Below the pieces are notes generated by a model that did not search any database, was not told where the DNA came from, and saw nothing but the letters and a program-made list of their open reading frames with translations. Positions 46,363-55,783 of a DNA stretch of 64,000 nt are shown here, piece by piece. This DNA is from an uncultured Prevotella sp. (GTDB lineage Bacteria > Bacteroidota > Bacteroidia > Bacteroidales > Bacteroidaceae). The position numbers and the translations under genes are program-made. The DNA lies in NCBI GenBank assembly GCA_905234265.1, contig CAJOHJ010000004.1, positions 297,893 to 361,892 on the forward strand, read 5' to 3'. Each line of letters opens with the position of its first letter. Position 1 is the stretch's first letter.

Positions 46363-47799
46363 ATGACTGACAAGGATAGGAAAGGACTGAATATGAAGGT
46401 GCAGTGGCTGAAGTTCTGTGCTGTGCTGGTTTGCTACCTGCTGTTCCTGCTGTGGGTAAAGTCGTGGTGGGGCCTGCTGGTAGTTCCGTTTATATATGAT
46501 GTCTACATCACAAAGAAGATAAAGTGGCAGTGGTGGAAAGACTCCGAAGGCCCGGTGCGCTGGGTGATGTCGTGGGTCGACGCACTGGTGTTTGCGCTGG
46601 TGGCAGTCTACTTCATAAACCTCTTTTTCTTCCAGAACTACGTCATTCCCTCGTCGTCGCTGGAGAAATCGCTGCTCACGGGCGACTATCTCTTCGTCTC
46701 GAAGGTGAGCTATGGCCCCCGCATTCCGCAGACGCCGCTCACCATGCCGCTCACTCAGCACACGCTGCCACTCTTTGAGTGCAAGTCGTACATAGAGTGG
46801 CCACATTGGGACTACCGCCGCGTCAAAGGCCTCGGCAAGGTGCAGCTGAACGACATTGTGGTGTTCAACTATCCTGCCGGCGACACCCTTTGCTCAGCTC
46901 CGCAGTATGCTCCGCAGGATTTTTACCGCCTCTGCTACGAAATAGGCTACAGCCAGTATCCGCAACGTCCTAATCCGGACTCGCTGACGCTGGCCCAGCA
47001 GCAGCTGTACTTCTACACCATCTATCAGACCGGCCGCATGATTGTCGAGCAGAACAAGCAGGAGTTCGGCAGCATCATCACCCGTCCGGCCGACCGCCGC
47101 GAGAACTACGTCAAGCGCTGCGTGGGACTGCCCGGGCAGACGCTGCAGATCAAGAACCGCATAGTCTACCTCGACGGCAAGCCCAACAAGGAGCCGGACA
47201 ACGTGCAGTATACCTACCGTCTGAAGCTGCGCCAGCGCTTCACCGACGATATGATGGCCGAGCTTGGCATTTCCATGGAAGACCTCACAAGCCTGAACAC
47301 CCTTGGCTACATGCCGCTGACCAACCGTGCCGCCGCCGAGCTGCGCAAGCGCACGGACATCGTGGAGAGCATCACGCTGAACGAGGATGCCGAGGACTGG
47401 GACATCTATCCGCTGAACGGCAACATGCACTGGACACGCGACAACTACGGTCCCGTCTGGATTCCAGCAAAAGGCAAGAGCGTCAAGCTCACCCTTGAGA
47501 ACCTGCCCGTCTACGAGCGTCCCATCCGCACCTATGAGGGCAACCAGCTCGAGGTGCGCGACGGCAAGATCTACATCAACGGCAAGCTTGCCGACAGCTA
47601 CACGTTCAAGATGGACTACTACTGGATGCAGGGCGACAACCGCCACAACTCGCTCGACTCTCGCTACTGGGGCTTCGTGCCTGAAGACCATATCGTCGGC
47701 AAGCCCATCTTCATCTGGTGGAGCAGCGACCCCGACCGCCACGGACTGTCAGGCATCCGCTGGAACAGGCTGTTCAGAATTGTAGACAACATAAAATAA
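46363..47799 (+). CDS. lepB: Signal peptidase I (active site intact)
   Basis: VIPSSSLEKSLLTGDYLFVSK (Ser), NYVKRCVGLPG (Lys), GDNRHNSLDSRYWGFV. Confidence 0.94.
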   Translation: MTDKDRKGLNMKVQWLKFCAVLVCYLLFLLWVKSWWGLLVVPFIYDVYITKKIKWQWWKDSEGPVRWVMSWVDALVFALVAVYFINLFFFQNYVIPSSSLEKSLLTGDYLFVSKVSYGPRIPQTPLTMPLTQHTLPLFECKSYIEWPHWDYRRVKGLGKVQLNDIVVFNYPAGDTLCSAPQYAPQDFYRLCYEIGYSQYPQRPNPDSLTLAQQQLYFYTIYQTGRMIVEQNKQEFGSIITRPADRRENYVKRCVGLPGQTLQIKNRIVYLDGKPNKEPDNVQYTYRLKLRQRFTDDMMAELGISMEDLTSLNTLGYMPLTNRAAAELRKRTDIVESITLNEDAEDWDIYPLNGNMHWTRDNYGPVWIPAKGKSVKLTLENLPVYERPIRTYEGNQLEVRDGKIYINGKLADSYTFKMDYYWMQGDNRHNSLDSRYWGFVPEDHIVGKPIFIWWSSDPDRHGLSGIRWNRLFRIVDNIK

Positions 47800-47802
47800 G
47801 TG

Positions 47803-48315
47803 ATGAGGAAGGCAGCGGCAAACGTTTTGCTTTTCACCCTTACCTGTGTCTTTATCATGGCACTGATGCTGGCGCTTCGCACGCTGGTAGTATCGGTGCA
47901 TAGAGTCGACGGCAACGGACTGCTGCCGCTATATGCCAACGGCGACCGCCTGCTGATAAACCGCTGCAGCTACGGCCTGCGCATTGCCGGCGGCAGACTG
48001 CTGCCCTACAGCCGCCTGATGCGACAGCCCGTGCGGCGCGGCGACATCGTGGCCTTCCTGCTGCCCGACGGCACCATGAGCGGCCTCATGATAGCCCGCT
48101 GCAAGGCAGTCCCCGGCGACACCATCAGCACCACCGCAGGCTCGCTGATAGTGCCTGGCACGGCCGACTGTGCCGACAGCGACTACTACTGGCTGGAGGC
48201 CGTCAATGCCGACAATCCCGCCGACTCGCGCCACATAGGGCTGGTGGCCGAGAAGTTCATCGTGGGGCGCGTGGTGAAGGTACTCTACAGCCGCAACGTC
48301 AGTAGCAAACCATGA
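47803..48315 (+). CDS. S26 signal peptidase-like paralogue lacking the Ser/Lys catalytic dyad
   Basis: VDGNGLLPLYANGDRLLINR and MIARCKAVPGDTI align to S26 boxes with Ser->Gly and Lys->Ala; DSRHIGLV and EKFIVGRVVKVLYS retained. Confidence 0.8.
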   Translation: MRKAAANVLLFTLTCVFIMALMLALRTLVVSVHRVDGNGLLPLYANGDRLLINRCSYGLRIAGGRLLPYSRLMRQPVRRGDIVAFLLPDGTMSGLMIARCKAVPGDTISTTAGSLIVPGTADCADSDYYWLEAVNADNPADSRHIGLVAEKFIVGRVVKVLYSRNVSSKP

Positions 48316-49061
48316 AGACAGCCCTGCTCACCACAACATATTTCGGCCCCGTCCAGTGGTATCAGAAGCTGGTGCGCTACGACCGCTGCATCATCGAGCA
48401 GCACGACACCTTCCAGAAACAGACCTACCGCAACCGCTGCGTGATAGCCACCGCCAACGGCCTGCAGGCGCTCACCGTGCCTGTGGAACACCAACTGCCG
48501 GCAGCCGACGACGGCACCCGGAGAGCTGCCTGCGTCAAGGACGTGCGCATCAGCGACCACGCGCAGTGGCGCCGCGTACACTGGAACGCACTCTCGTCGG
48601 CCTACAGTGAGAGTCCGTTCTTCGATTACTATGCCGACGACCTCCACGACTTCTTCTCCCGGCGCTACGACTACCTGATAGACCTGAACGAGGCCATCCG
48701 CCAGACCGTATGCTCGCTGATAGACCTCCATCCGGCAGTCTCGCTGTCGTCAGAGTTCACGGCCGTCGCCCCCGGCAGCCGGTCCGCCGACGTAACTCAG
48801 CAAGAAAAAAAAATATCTCACAGAGATAATTCCGTAACATGCAGAGAAAAAAAATTATCTTACGGAGATAATTTCGTAACATGCAGAGATACTGTTGCAG
48901 ACTTCCGGCAGACCATCAGTGCCAAGCATCCCGGCGACGACCCGGAGTTCGAGGCGCGCCCCTACTGGCAAGTCTTCGGCCGCCGCTACGGTTTCCAGCC
49001 CAATCTCTCTATTCTCGACCTCCTGTTCTGCATGGGTCCGGAAGCCATCTTCTATCTCTAA
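48312..49061 (+). CDS. WbqC family protein with in-frame repeat insertion
   Basis: TTYFGPVQWYQKLVRYD, TYRNRCVIATANGLQALTVPV, PYWQVFGRRYGFQPNLSILDLLFCMGPEA. Confidence 0.92.
   Translation: MKTALLTTTYFGPVQWYQKLVRYDRCIIEQHDTFQKQTYRNRCVIATANGLQALTVPVEHQLPAADDGTRRAACVKDVRISDHAQWRRVHWNALSSAYSESPFFDYYADDLHDFFSRRYDYLIDLNEAIRQTVCSLIDLHPAVSLSSEFTAVAPGSRSADVTQQEKKISHRDNSVTCREKKLSYGDNFVTCRDTVADFRQTISAKHPGDDPEFEARPYWQVFGRRYGFQPNLSILDLLFCMGPEAIFYL
48791..48890 (+). repeat. 21-bp repeat family array E inserted in frame within the wbqC-like CDS
   Basis: GAGATAATTCCGTAACATGCAGAG and TTACGGAGATAATTTCGTAACATGCAGAG; palindrome AAATTATCT-TACGG-AGATAATTT at 48852-48874. Confidence 0.93.
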
Positions 49062-49171
49062 GCCGCAGTCTCTGCATCCGTTTTTCCCACGAAACGGCAA
49101 GAAAAACAGCGCCATCTTGTTGTTTTGTATTAATAAAATTGACGTTTTTTGGAAAAAATTATAAAAAATAT

Positions 49172-49201
49172 TTGTGTTTTGATAACAATTTGTTACTTTT
49201 G
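49172..49201 (+). promoter_or_regulatory. Bacteroidetes-type promoter TTG-N19-TACTTTTG upstream of susC-like gene
   Basis: TTG 49172-49174, TACTTTTG 49194-49201, 19-nt spacer. Confidence 0.75.
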
Positions 49202-49348
49202 CACCTGGTGTTGCTTATAATTGTTAACAAGCAGCCACAGGCACTGGCCATCAGTGCGACAAACTAAACAGACTTGGCGGCAGACCTTAACCGACACATT
49301 ATTTATATATATATACACATTATTTATTATTAATAAGAGAGAATAAGT

Positions 49349-52300
49349 ATGAAACAAAGATTAACTATGCTTCTGGCTGCTCTCTTCCTCGTAGTGGGGG
49401 GGGCAATTTCCCAGACTAAAGTTAACGGTACCGTAGTCTCACAGGACGACAACCAGCCCGTAGTCGGCGTGTCAGTACTTGTGATTGGTACCAACATTGG
49501 CACGACTACCGATGCCAGTGGCCATTTCTCGCTGACCGTGCCTGCCGGCAAGTCTCAGCTTCGCTTTTCCTACATCGGCATGGAGACCCTCGAGGTCAGC
49601 GCACGTCCGCAGATGCGCATCGTGCTGCGCTCCGGCGACACCAACCTCGACGAAATCGTGGTGACAGCCATGGGCATATCCCGACAGCAGAAAACACTGG
49701 GCTACTCAGCCCAGACGCTTGACAACGACGACCTTACCGTCGGACGCATGACCGACGTCACCAGTTCGCTGGCAGGCAAGGTGGCCGGTGTGCAGGTGAA
49801 CACAACATCCAGCGACCCGGGTCAGGCCAATTCAGTCATTATCCGCGGCATAAGCTCCATTAACAACAACAACCAGCCGCTCTACGTCGTCGACGGAGTG
49901 CCCTTGCAGCAGACAACATTCACCGGCACGCAGAAAGGCCAGGACGAGTTTGCCAATGCTGTCGGCGGCATCTCCAGCGTCAATCCCAACGACATTGAGA
50001 GCATGACGGTCCTGAAGGGTGCCGCAGCTACCGCTCTTTACGGCAGCCGCGCAGCCAACGGCGTAATCATGATTACCACCAAGGCTGGCAAGAAGAACGG
50101 CGAACGCAACTTCTCCATCACCTATGACGGCAGCGTCCAGTGGCGCAGCGTAAGCACGCTGCCTGAGTTCCAGAACAAGTACGGACAGGGATGGAACGGT
50201 CAGCAGACATTCATTGAGAACGGCTCGTGGGGTCCTGAAATGGACGGCACCATGCAAGTCTACGGTCCGGTGTGGAACCACCAGCAGCTGCTCCACAAAT
50301 ACACCGCTGCCGAAGACAATATCAAGGACTTCTACGACACAGGCGTCAGCACCAGCCACAGCGTTGCCATCAACGGTGTCAGCGGCGACGCAAAGATGAC
50401 CTATTACCTGTCTTACTCGCACACTTCCGACAACGGCATCATACCTGGCGACAAGGACACATACAAGCGCAACACTATTGCCTATCGCGGCTCTTACGAC
50501 GCTGCCGACTGGCTGAAGCTTTCGTCGAGCGTAAACTTGTCGACATCGAAGACAAACACCGTAGGAACATATCAGGGTACGTCAATGATTGACGGTATTC
50601 TGGAATTCCCACGCGACCTGTCGCTCGTCGACCGTCAGGACCTCTCCAGTCCGTTCAATACCCCCGAGGCATGGTATACGCCTTACGGCATCACCAACCC
50701 CTACTGGGCCATTGAGAACAACTACAACCAGAACAACGCAAAGCAGGTCTTCGGCAAGATACAGGCCGACATCAAGCCATTGCGCCAGCTCACGCTGACA
50801 TATCGTTTCGGCTTCGACTATACCGACTACGACCATAAGCTCGGCGTTCCCGAAATCAACCTCGACGACGCACTCATCAACGAGGACTATGGCTACGCTC
50901 CGTCTAACATGAACCAGGCCGGATACGTGTCAACCACCTATCTGCGCAAGTATGAGCTGAACCACGACTTCCTTGCCAACTGGCAGGACAAGTATCTCGG
51001 CGGCAAGCTTGACGTTAACCTCATGGCAGGTGTGAACATGATGGAGCGCTATCAGACTTACAGCCGCAATCAGACCGACGGACTCACTTTTGAGACTGGC
51101 TTCTGGGATCTTTCCAATGGCTCCACGAAGACAGAAATCTACGAAAATCAGTACAAGCGTCGCGCAGTAGGCCTCTTCGGCGACCTGACGCTCGGATGGG
51201 ACGAGATGCTCTTCCTCGACATTACGGCACGTAACGATTGGTCGTCGACACTGCCTTTAGAGAAGAACAGCTACTTCTATTCCGGTGCAACGCTGAGCTG
51301 GATCTTCACACGACTGATACCGAAGAACGACATACTGGAATTCGGTAAGGTGCGCATGGCCTACGGTAAGACAGGTAACGACGCCGACGTCTATCAGGTT
51401 TATCCCAGATTCATACAGGGCTACAGCAACGGCTACTACGCCAGCGACTTGTCGAAGTTCCCCCTCAACGGCATCAATGCCTTCCAGTACAACGCCACTG
51501 CCGGCAGCAGCTCGCTGAAGCCGGAGATGACTACAGAGTTCGAGATTGGTATCAACCTTGCATTCTTGCACAACCGCATCAATATCGACTTCTCCTACTA
51601 TAACCGCAACACCGACGACCAGATATTCACGCTGCCCGTCGACCCGTCTACTGGCTACCAGTACATGGTCACCAACTTCGGTAAGGTGCGCAACCGCGGT
51701 ATCGAGCTGTTGGTCAACACCACTCCCATCCGCACGAAGCACTTCCGCTGGGACTTGGGCTTCAACTTCGCAAAGAACAACAACAAGGTCATATCCATGC
51801 CTGAAAGCCTTGAAGGCGGCATGGTCAACATCAACAGTTTTGCTGCCGGCAACGATGCCATCTACATGCGCGCTGTAGAAGGCCTGCCAATGGGCGAGCT
51901 CTTCACCTACATGCCGCAGTATAACAAAGACGGCAAGATGATTGTCGGAGCCTCTGGCCAGCCTCTGCTCACCGACGAAGTGGTTGACACCGGCAAGAAC
52001 GTGAATCCCGACTGGACAGGCGGTGTCAACACATCGCTCTCAGCCTATGGCTTCACCCTCAGCGCAGCACTCGACATCCGCAAGGGCGGATACATGTTCT
52101 CGCGCACCAGAAACCTGATGCAGTTCACGGGTAACGGCGACATCACGCTCTACAACGACCGCCGTCCGTTCGTTATCCCCAACTCTGTATATGCTGACGA
52201 CACCGAGAACACCACTCCAATCTATCTTAACGACAACAGCTTCCAGACCTACTTCAATGACTACGGCTATGGAATGGGTGGCGAGGCTTATCTCGTAGAC

Positions 52301-52552
52301 CGTTCTTACGTGAAGCTGCGCAACATCACTCTGGCATACACTCTCCCGAAGAGCATCGTCAGCAAGATTTACCTGAGCGACATTACGCTCTCTCTGTTTG
52401 CCAACAATGTCTTCACATGGACGCATAAGTCGAACCGCTACATCGATCCTGAGGTCAGCTCATTCGGCAACGACCTCGAGGGACTCTTCGGCGAACTTTA
52501 CTCTAACCCTGCCTGCCGCACATTCGGCTTCAACGTAGGTATTAAATTCTAA
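49349..52552 (+). CDS. SusC/RagA-family TonB-linked outer membrane protein
   Basis: Carboxypeptidase-like N-domain, plug GVQVNTTSSDPGQANSVIIRGISSINNNNQPLYVVDGVPL, beta-barrel end FGFNVGIKF. Confidence 0.97.
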   Translation: MKQRLTMLLAALFLVVGGAISQTKVNGTVVSQDDNQPVVGVSVLVIGTNIGTTTDASGHFSLTVPAGKSQLRFSYIGMETLEVSARPQMRIVLRSGDTNLDEIVVTAMGISRQQKTLGYSAQTLDNDDLTVGRMTDVTSSLAGKVAGVQVNTTSSDPGQANSVIIRGISSINNNNQPLYVVDGVPLQQTTFTGTQKGQDEFANAVGGISSVNPNDIESMTVLKGAAATALYGSRAANGVIMITTKAGKKNGERNFSITYDGSVQWRSVSTLPEFQNKYGQGWNGQQTFIENGSWGPEMDGTMQVYGPVWNHQQLLHKYTAAEDNIKDFYDTGVSTSHSVAINGVSGDAKMTYYLSYSHTSDNGIIPGDKDTYKRNTIAYRGSYDAADWLKLSSSVNLSTSKTNTVGTYQGTSMIDGILEFPRDLSLVDRQDLSSPFNTPEAWYTPYGITNPYWAIENNYNQNNAKQVFGKIQADIKPLRQLTLTYRFGFDYTDYDHKLGVPEINLDDALINEDYGYAPSNMNQAGYVSTTYLRKYELNHDFLANWQDKYLGGKLDVNLMAGVNMMERYQTYSRNQTDGLTFETGFWDLSNGSTKTEIYENQYKRRAVGLFGDLTLGWDEMLFLDITARNDWSSTLPLEKNSYFYSGATLSWIFTRLIPKNDILEFGKVRMAYGKTGNDADVYQVYPRFIQGYSNGYYASDLSKFPLNGINAFQYNATAGSSSLKPEMTTEFEIGINLAFLHNRINIDFSYYNRNTDDQIFTLPVDPSTGYQYMVTNFGKVRNRGIELLVNTTPIRTKHFRWDLGFNFAKNNNKVISMPESLEGGMVNINSFAAGNDAIYMRAVEGLPMGELFTYMPQYNKDGKMIVGASGQPLLTDEVVDTGKNVNPDWTGGVNTSLSAYGFTLSAALDIRKGGYMFSRTRNLMQFTGNGDITLYNDRRPFVIPNSVYADDTENTTPIYLNDNSFQTYFNDYGYGMGGEAYLVDRSYVKLRNITLAYTLPKSIVSKIYLSDITLSLFANNVFTWTHKSNRYIDPEVSSFGNDLEGLFGELYSNPACRTFGFNVGIKF

Positions 52553-52571
52553 CGAAAGGAGGAAACGCACT

Positions 52572-54086
52572 ATGAAGAAAATAGCATTAATTTCTACATT
52601 ACTGATGGGGCTTGCCGTAGCATCCTGCGACAGCTACCTCGACATAAACCAAGACCCCAACTCGCCGTCGGAAGGCAGCATGTCGCCAAGCATCATACTG
52701 CCTGCAGCCGAAATGAACCTGGCAGGCAGCTACGGCAACTTCCTGCGCATCACCGGCGGATATTATGCACAGCATTATGGACAGCTGTTCGGCACTTCCA
52801 ACTATCTTGACTATTCTCAGTTCAAGATGTCGGCAACACGCTCCAGCGGCACTTACACTCAGCTGAACCAGCGCACGCTGAAGAACCTGAAGTTCGTGAG
52901 CGAAATGGCCAAGGAGAAGGCCGACTGGGGCAGCTACCTGGCTGCCGCAACGCTGCGCGCATTCACCTACCAGGCATTGGTCGACTGCTATGGCGAAGTG
53001 CCATATTCAGAAGCCTTTGTCGACGGTGTGACAACGCCGAAGTACGATGACGGCAAGGACATCTACGCCGGCATACTGGCCGAGTTGGACGAAGCTCTCA
53101 GCAAGGTTGACGGCTCAGAGACCGTAGCCACCAACTTCCTCTTCCCCGGCGAGGACGCTTCTGCCTGGATACAGTTTGCAAACGCACTGAAGCTGAAGAT
53201 AATGATGCGTGAAATCGACGCAGTCCCTGAAGTGCAGGCAGCTCTTGACGTCCTGGTGGCTGAAGGCAACTTCCCCGAAGACGACATCGCCTATGCCGGA
53301 TGCTGGAAGAACGAAAGCGGACAGATGAGCCCGTTCTTCGCTGAGGAATTCTCGACGGCCTGGGGCAGCAACCAGATAAACGTTGTGGCAAACGTGGCCA
53401 TCATCAACACGATGTATCAGATGGATGGCAACGGCAATGTCACCTATGAGGATCCGCGCCTGGCAGCATACTTCGACAAGAACGGCTCCGGCGAATACAC
53501 CGGCACTATTTCAGGCAGCAACTTCTCTACCTCCGATGCATACAAGGCAGCCTACTGGTGCCGCCCGAAGGCCAGCTACGACATGCCTGTCTACCTGCTG
53601 ACCGTCGCCGAGACCGACTTCTTCCTGTCAGAATACTATGCCCGCAAGGGCGACGCAGCCACTGCAGAGCAGTACTATAAAGACGCTATTGACGCCTCCT
53701 GTGCTACTGCCGGCGTGACAGCCTCTGCTGCCATTGCCACTCAGTTCCCCTACAGCCAGGCCAACTACAAGCAGTCGATAGGTGTGCAGAAGTGGATAGC
53801 ACTGGCAGGCATCAACAACTTCGAAGCATGGTGCGAGATGCGCCGTCTTGACTATCCTACATTCGGAAGTGTCAGCGGCGACCAGCTATACGACAACTCC
53901 AACGACAAGTCGTACAAGCCCGAGATGCTTCCGCCGGCAACGCTCTACACTCCAATACAGGTTGAGGACAAAGTTGGCAGCAACAAGCTGCTTGAGCGCT
54001 GGCCGTATGCCGAAAGTTCTTCGTCGCGCAACAGCAACACGCCGGAGTTCAAGGGCTATACAACTCCAATTTTCTGGGGCAATTAA
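52572..54086 (+). CDS. SusD/RagB-like (SusD_2 type) outer membrane lipoprotein
   Basis: Lipobox AVASCDSYLDINQDPNSPSE, follows SusC, C-term typical. Confidence 0.93.
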   Translation: MKKIALISTLLMGLAVASCDSYLDINQDPNSPSEGSMSPSIILPAAEMNLAGSYGNFLRITGGYYAQHYGQLFGTSNYLDYSQFKMSATRSSGTYTQLNQRTLKNLKFVSEMAKEKADWGSYLAAATLRAFTYQALVDCYGEVPYSEAFVDGVTTPKYDDGKDIYAGILAELDEALSKVDGSETVATNFLFPGEDASAWIQFANALKLKIMMREIDAVPEVQAALDVLVAEGNFPEDDIAYAGCWKNESGQMSPFFAEEFSTAWGSNQINVVANVAIINTMYQMDGNGNVTYEDPRLAAYFDKNGSGEYTGTISGSNFSTSDAYKAAYWCRPKASYDMPVYLLTVAETDFFLSEYYARKGDAATAEQYYKDAIDASCATAGVTASAAIATQFPYSQANYKQSIGVQKWIALAGINNFEAWCEMRRLDYPTFGSVSGDQLYDNSNDKSYKPEMLPPATLYTPIQVEDKVGSNKLLERWPYAESSSSRNSNTPEFKGYTTPIFWGN

Positions 54087-54137
54087 GACACTCTTGTTGC
54101 CTATTAGAAAACAGATATTATTAAACATGCAACAACA

Positions 54138-54848
54138 ATGAAAAGGAATAGTATATTAGCAATGCTTTTGGCAGCCGTCGGCTTTGTGATGACAGGCTGC
54201 AGCGACGACGAGACCGGTGGGCTGTCGAAGATTACCTACTACCCCACGATAGAATTGCTGGGCGACAACCCGATGGCAGTCGCCAAGGGCTCTGTCTTTA
54301 CAGAGCCAGGCTTTGTCTCGAAAATGAATGGTGCTGATGTCTCTGACCAGGTGGTGGTCAGCGGCAGCGTCGACACAGGTAACACAGGCTATTACACTCT
54401 TAAATACACCACTGCCAAGAATGAGGACGGCTTCGGTGCTTCCACGACTCGCCGCATAGCAGTTGTCGACACGTCAAGCCCATACGAGGGACTTTACCTC
54501 ACCTCTGCCGAAGGCTATCGCATCCGTGAGGGCAATGAAGTGAAGTACGGAGCTTCCTATCCGGTGCTGATAATCGACAATGGCGATGGAACAGTGGAGG
54601 TTGATGACCTGCTGGGCGGCTGGTATCGCGACCGCGCCGGCTACGGCAGCGACTATGCACTGGCAGGCACGCTGGCCATTGCCGACGACGGCACGGTGAC
54701 CTGCGTGGAAAGCTATCTCGAAGGCTGGGGCGACTCACATCAGGACTTTACCGGCACTTACGATGCCGAGACAGGCACACTGACTGTCAAGACAACCTAT
54801 GCCGACATGGAGTTTATACAGACTTGGGTTAAAAAAGTAATTGAGTAA
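54138..54848 (+). CDS. Lipoprotein with DUF5011/5012-like (BT_2262-like) domain
   Basis: Lipobox FVMTGCSDDE; YYPTIELLGDNPMAVAKGSVFTEPGF...GYYTLKYTTAKNEDGF. Confidence 0.75.
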   Translation: MKRNSILAMLLAAVGFVMTGCSDDETGGLSKITYYPTIELLGDNPMAVAKGSVFTEPGFVSKMNGADVSDQVVVSGSVDTGNTGYYTLKYTTAKNEDGFGASTTRRIAVVDTSSPYEGLYLTSAEGYRIREGNEVKYGASYPVLIIDNGDGTVEVDDLLGGWYRDRAGYGSDYALAGTLAIADDGTVTCVESYLEGWGDSHQDFTGTYDAETGTLTVKTTYADMEFIQTWVKKVIE

Positions 54849-54855
54849 AATTGTT

Positions 54856-55560
54856 ATGAAGAAGATATTTTATTTAGCAGCACTGCTCCTTACCGCGTCG
54901 TTCGTGGGCTGCGAAAAGGAAGATATTGAAGGCACTGCCACTGAAAGCATGGCTGGAGAGTGGTATGTCCAGATTGACGCCGTCGACGAAAACGGCGACC
55001 CCATTACTGAAACGCTCGACGGCTCTCCAAATTCCGGCGAAGACTACTTCGGACTTGGCAGAACCATACTGCTTACCTACAACACGTCGGCCAATACTCC
55101 CGACGAGATGTGGATTGACGACCGCAACGAGTGGAACATGGCCGAGGTTGGCAGCGCTTATTACGAGGAATACGGCTTTACCTATCCCACATACGCAGTG
55201 AAAACCAAGGTTAAGATTAATCTTAACGACCTTACGTTCTCGTCTACCGAGTCGGAGAATTTTGGAGCCGGCTACCAGTGGTGGGACGTGACTTCTAAGA
55301 AGGACGAGAACTGGAACGTTGTCTACGACGAGTACGGCGACACCATCTGGGTGGACACCCTGCTCACCGAGGAGACGGTTATGCCTGTAAGCATCGAGGG
55401 CAAGATACTGAAGAACGCCGGCCACCAAAACAACGGCTCTGTCTGTGACAGCATTGTGTTCTTTATTACCTACAAGGACGACCCCTGGTATCCGGACGAC
55501 GGCTACAAGAGGTATAAAGTCAGCGGCGTAAGATACTCCGGACTTGAAGAGAACGACTAA
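54856..55560 (+). CDS. Lipid-binding hydrolase-like lipoprotein
   Basis: Lipobox ASFVGCEKED; MAGEWYVQIDAVDENGD...; SusCD-linked. Confidence 0.7.
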   Translation: MKKIFYLAALLLTASFVGCEKEDIEGTATESMAGEWYVQIDAVDENGDPITETLDGSPNSGEDYFGLGRTILLTYNTSANTPDEMWIDDRNEWNMAEVGSAYYEEYGFTYPTYAVKTKVKINLNDLTFSSTESENFGAGYQWWDVTSKKDENWNVVYDEYGDTIWVDTLLTEETVMPVSIEGKILKNAGHQNNGSVCDSIVFFITYKDDPWYPDDGYKRYKVSGVRYSGLEEND

Positions 55561-55582
55561 TACGCTCTCCACAGAAGATTCT

Positions 55583-55620
55583 AAGAAGCAGCCTCCACTC
55601 TTTTGGGGGCTGCTTCTTTT
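55583..55620 (+). terminator. Rho-independent terminator after the SusCD locus
   Basis: AAGAAGCAGCCTCC-ACTCTTTTG-GGGGCTGCTTCTT plus T-run. Confidence 0.88.
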
Positions 55621-55775
55621 TGGCTGGGAAATTATCTCACAGCAATATTCTCGTCAGTCGTTCTATGGCCGTTTTCAGCCCTCCTCCTGGCAGACCACCG
55701 CTGCAACTATTGCCAAAATGGAATAAAGATTGTTAAATGTTATGTATGGGCGCGAAAACGTAATAAAATAATGTG

Positions 55776-55783
55776 TAACTTTG
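55776..55783 (+). promoter_or_regulatory. Candidate -7 element TAACTTTG for RND efflux operon
   Basis: TAnnTTTG match about 170 nt upstream of the MFP gene. Confidence 0.5.

Noticed and set aside
8132-48890. Repeat arrays as a CRISPR
   Set aside because: Units are contiguous head-to-tail with no unique spacers, dispersed over the window, and there are no cas genes.
55630-55660. GGGAAATTATCTCACAGCAATATT as a sixth repeat-family copy
   Set aside because: Only a partial single-unit similarity; not enough to call an array.
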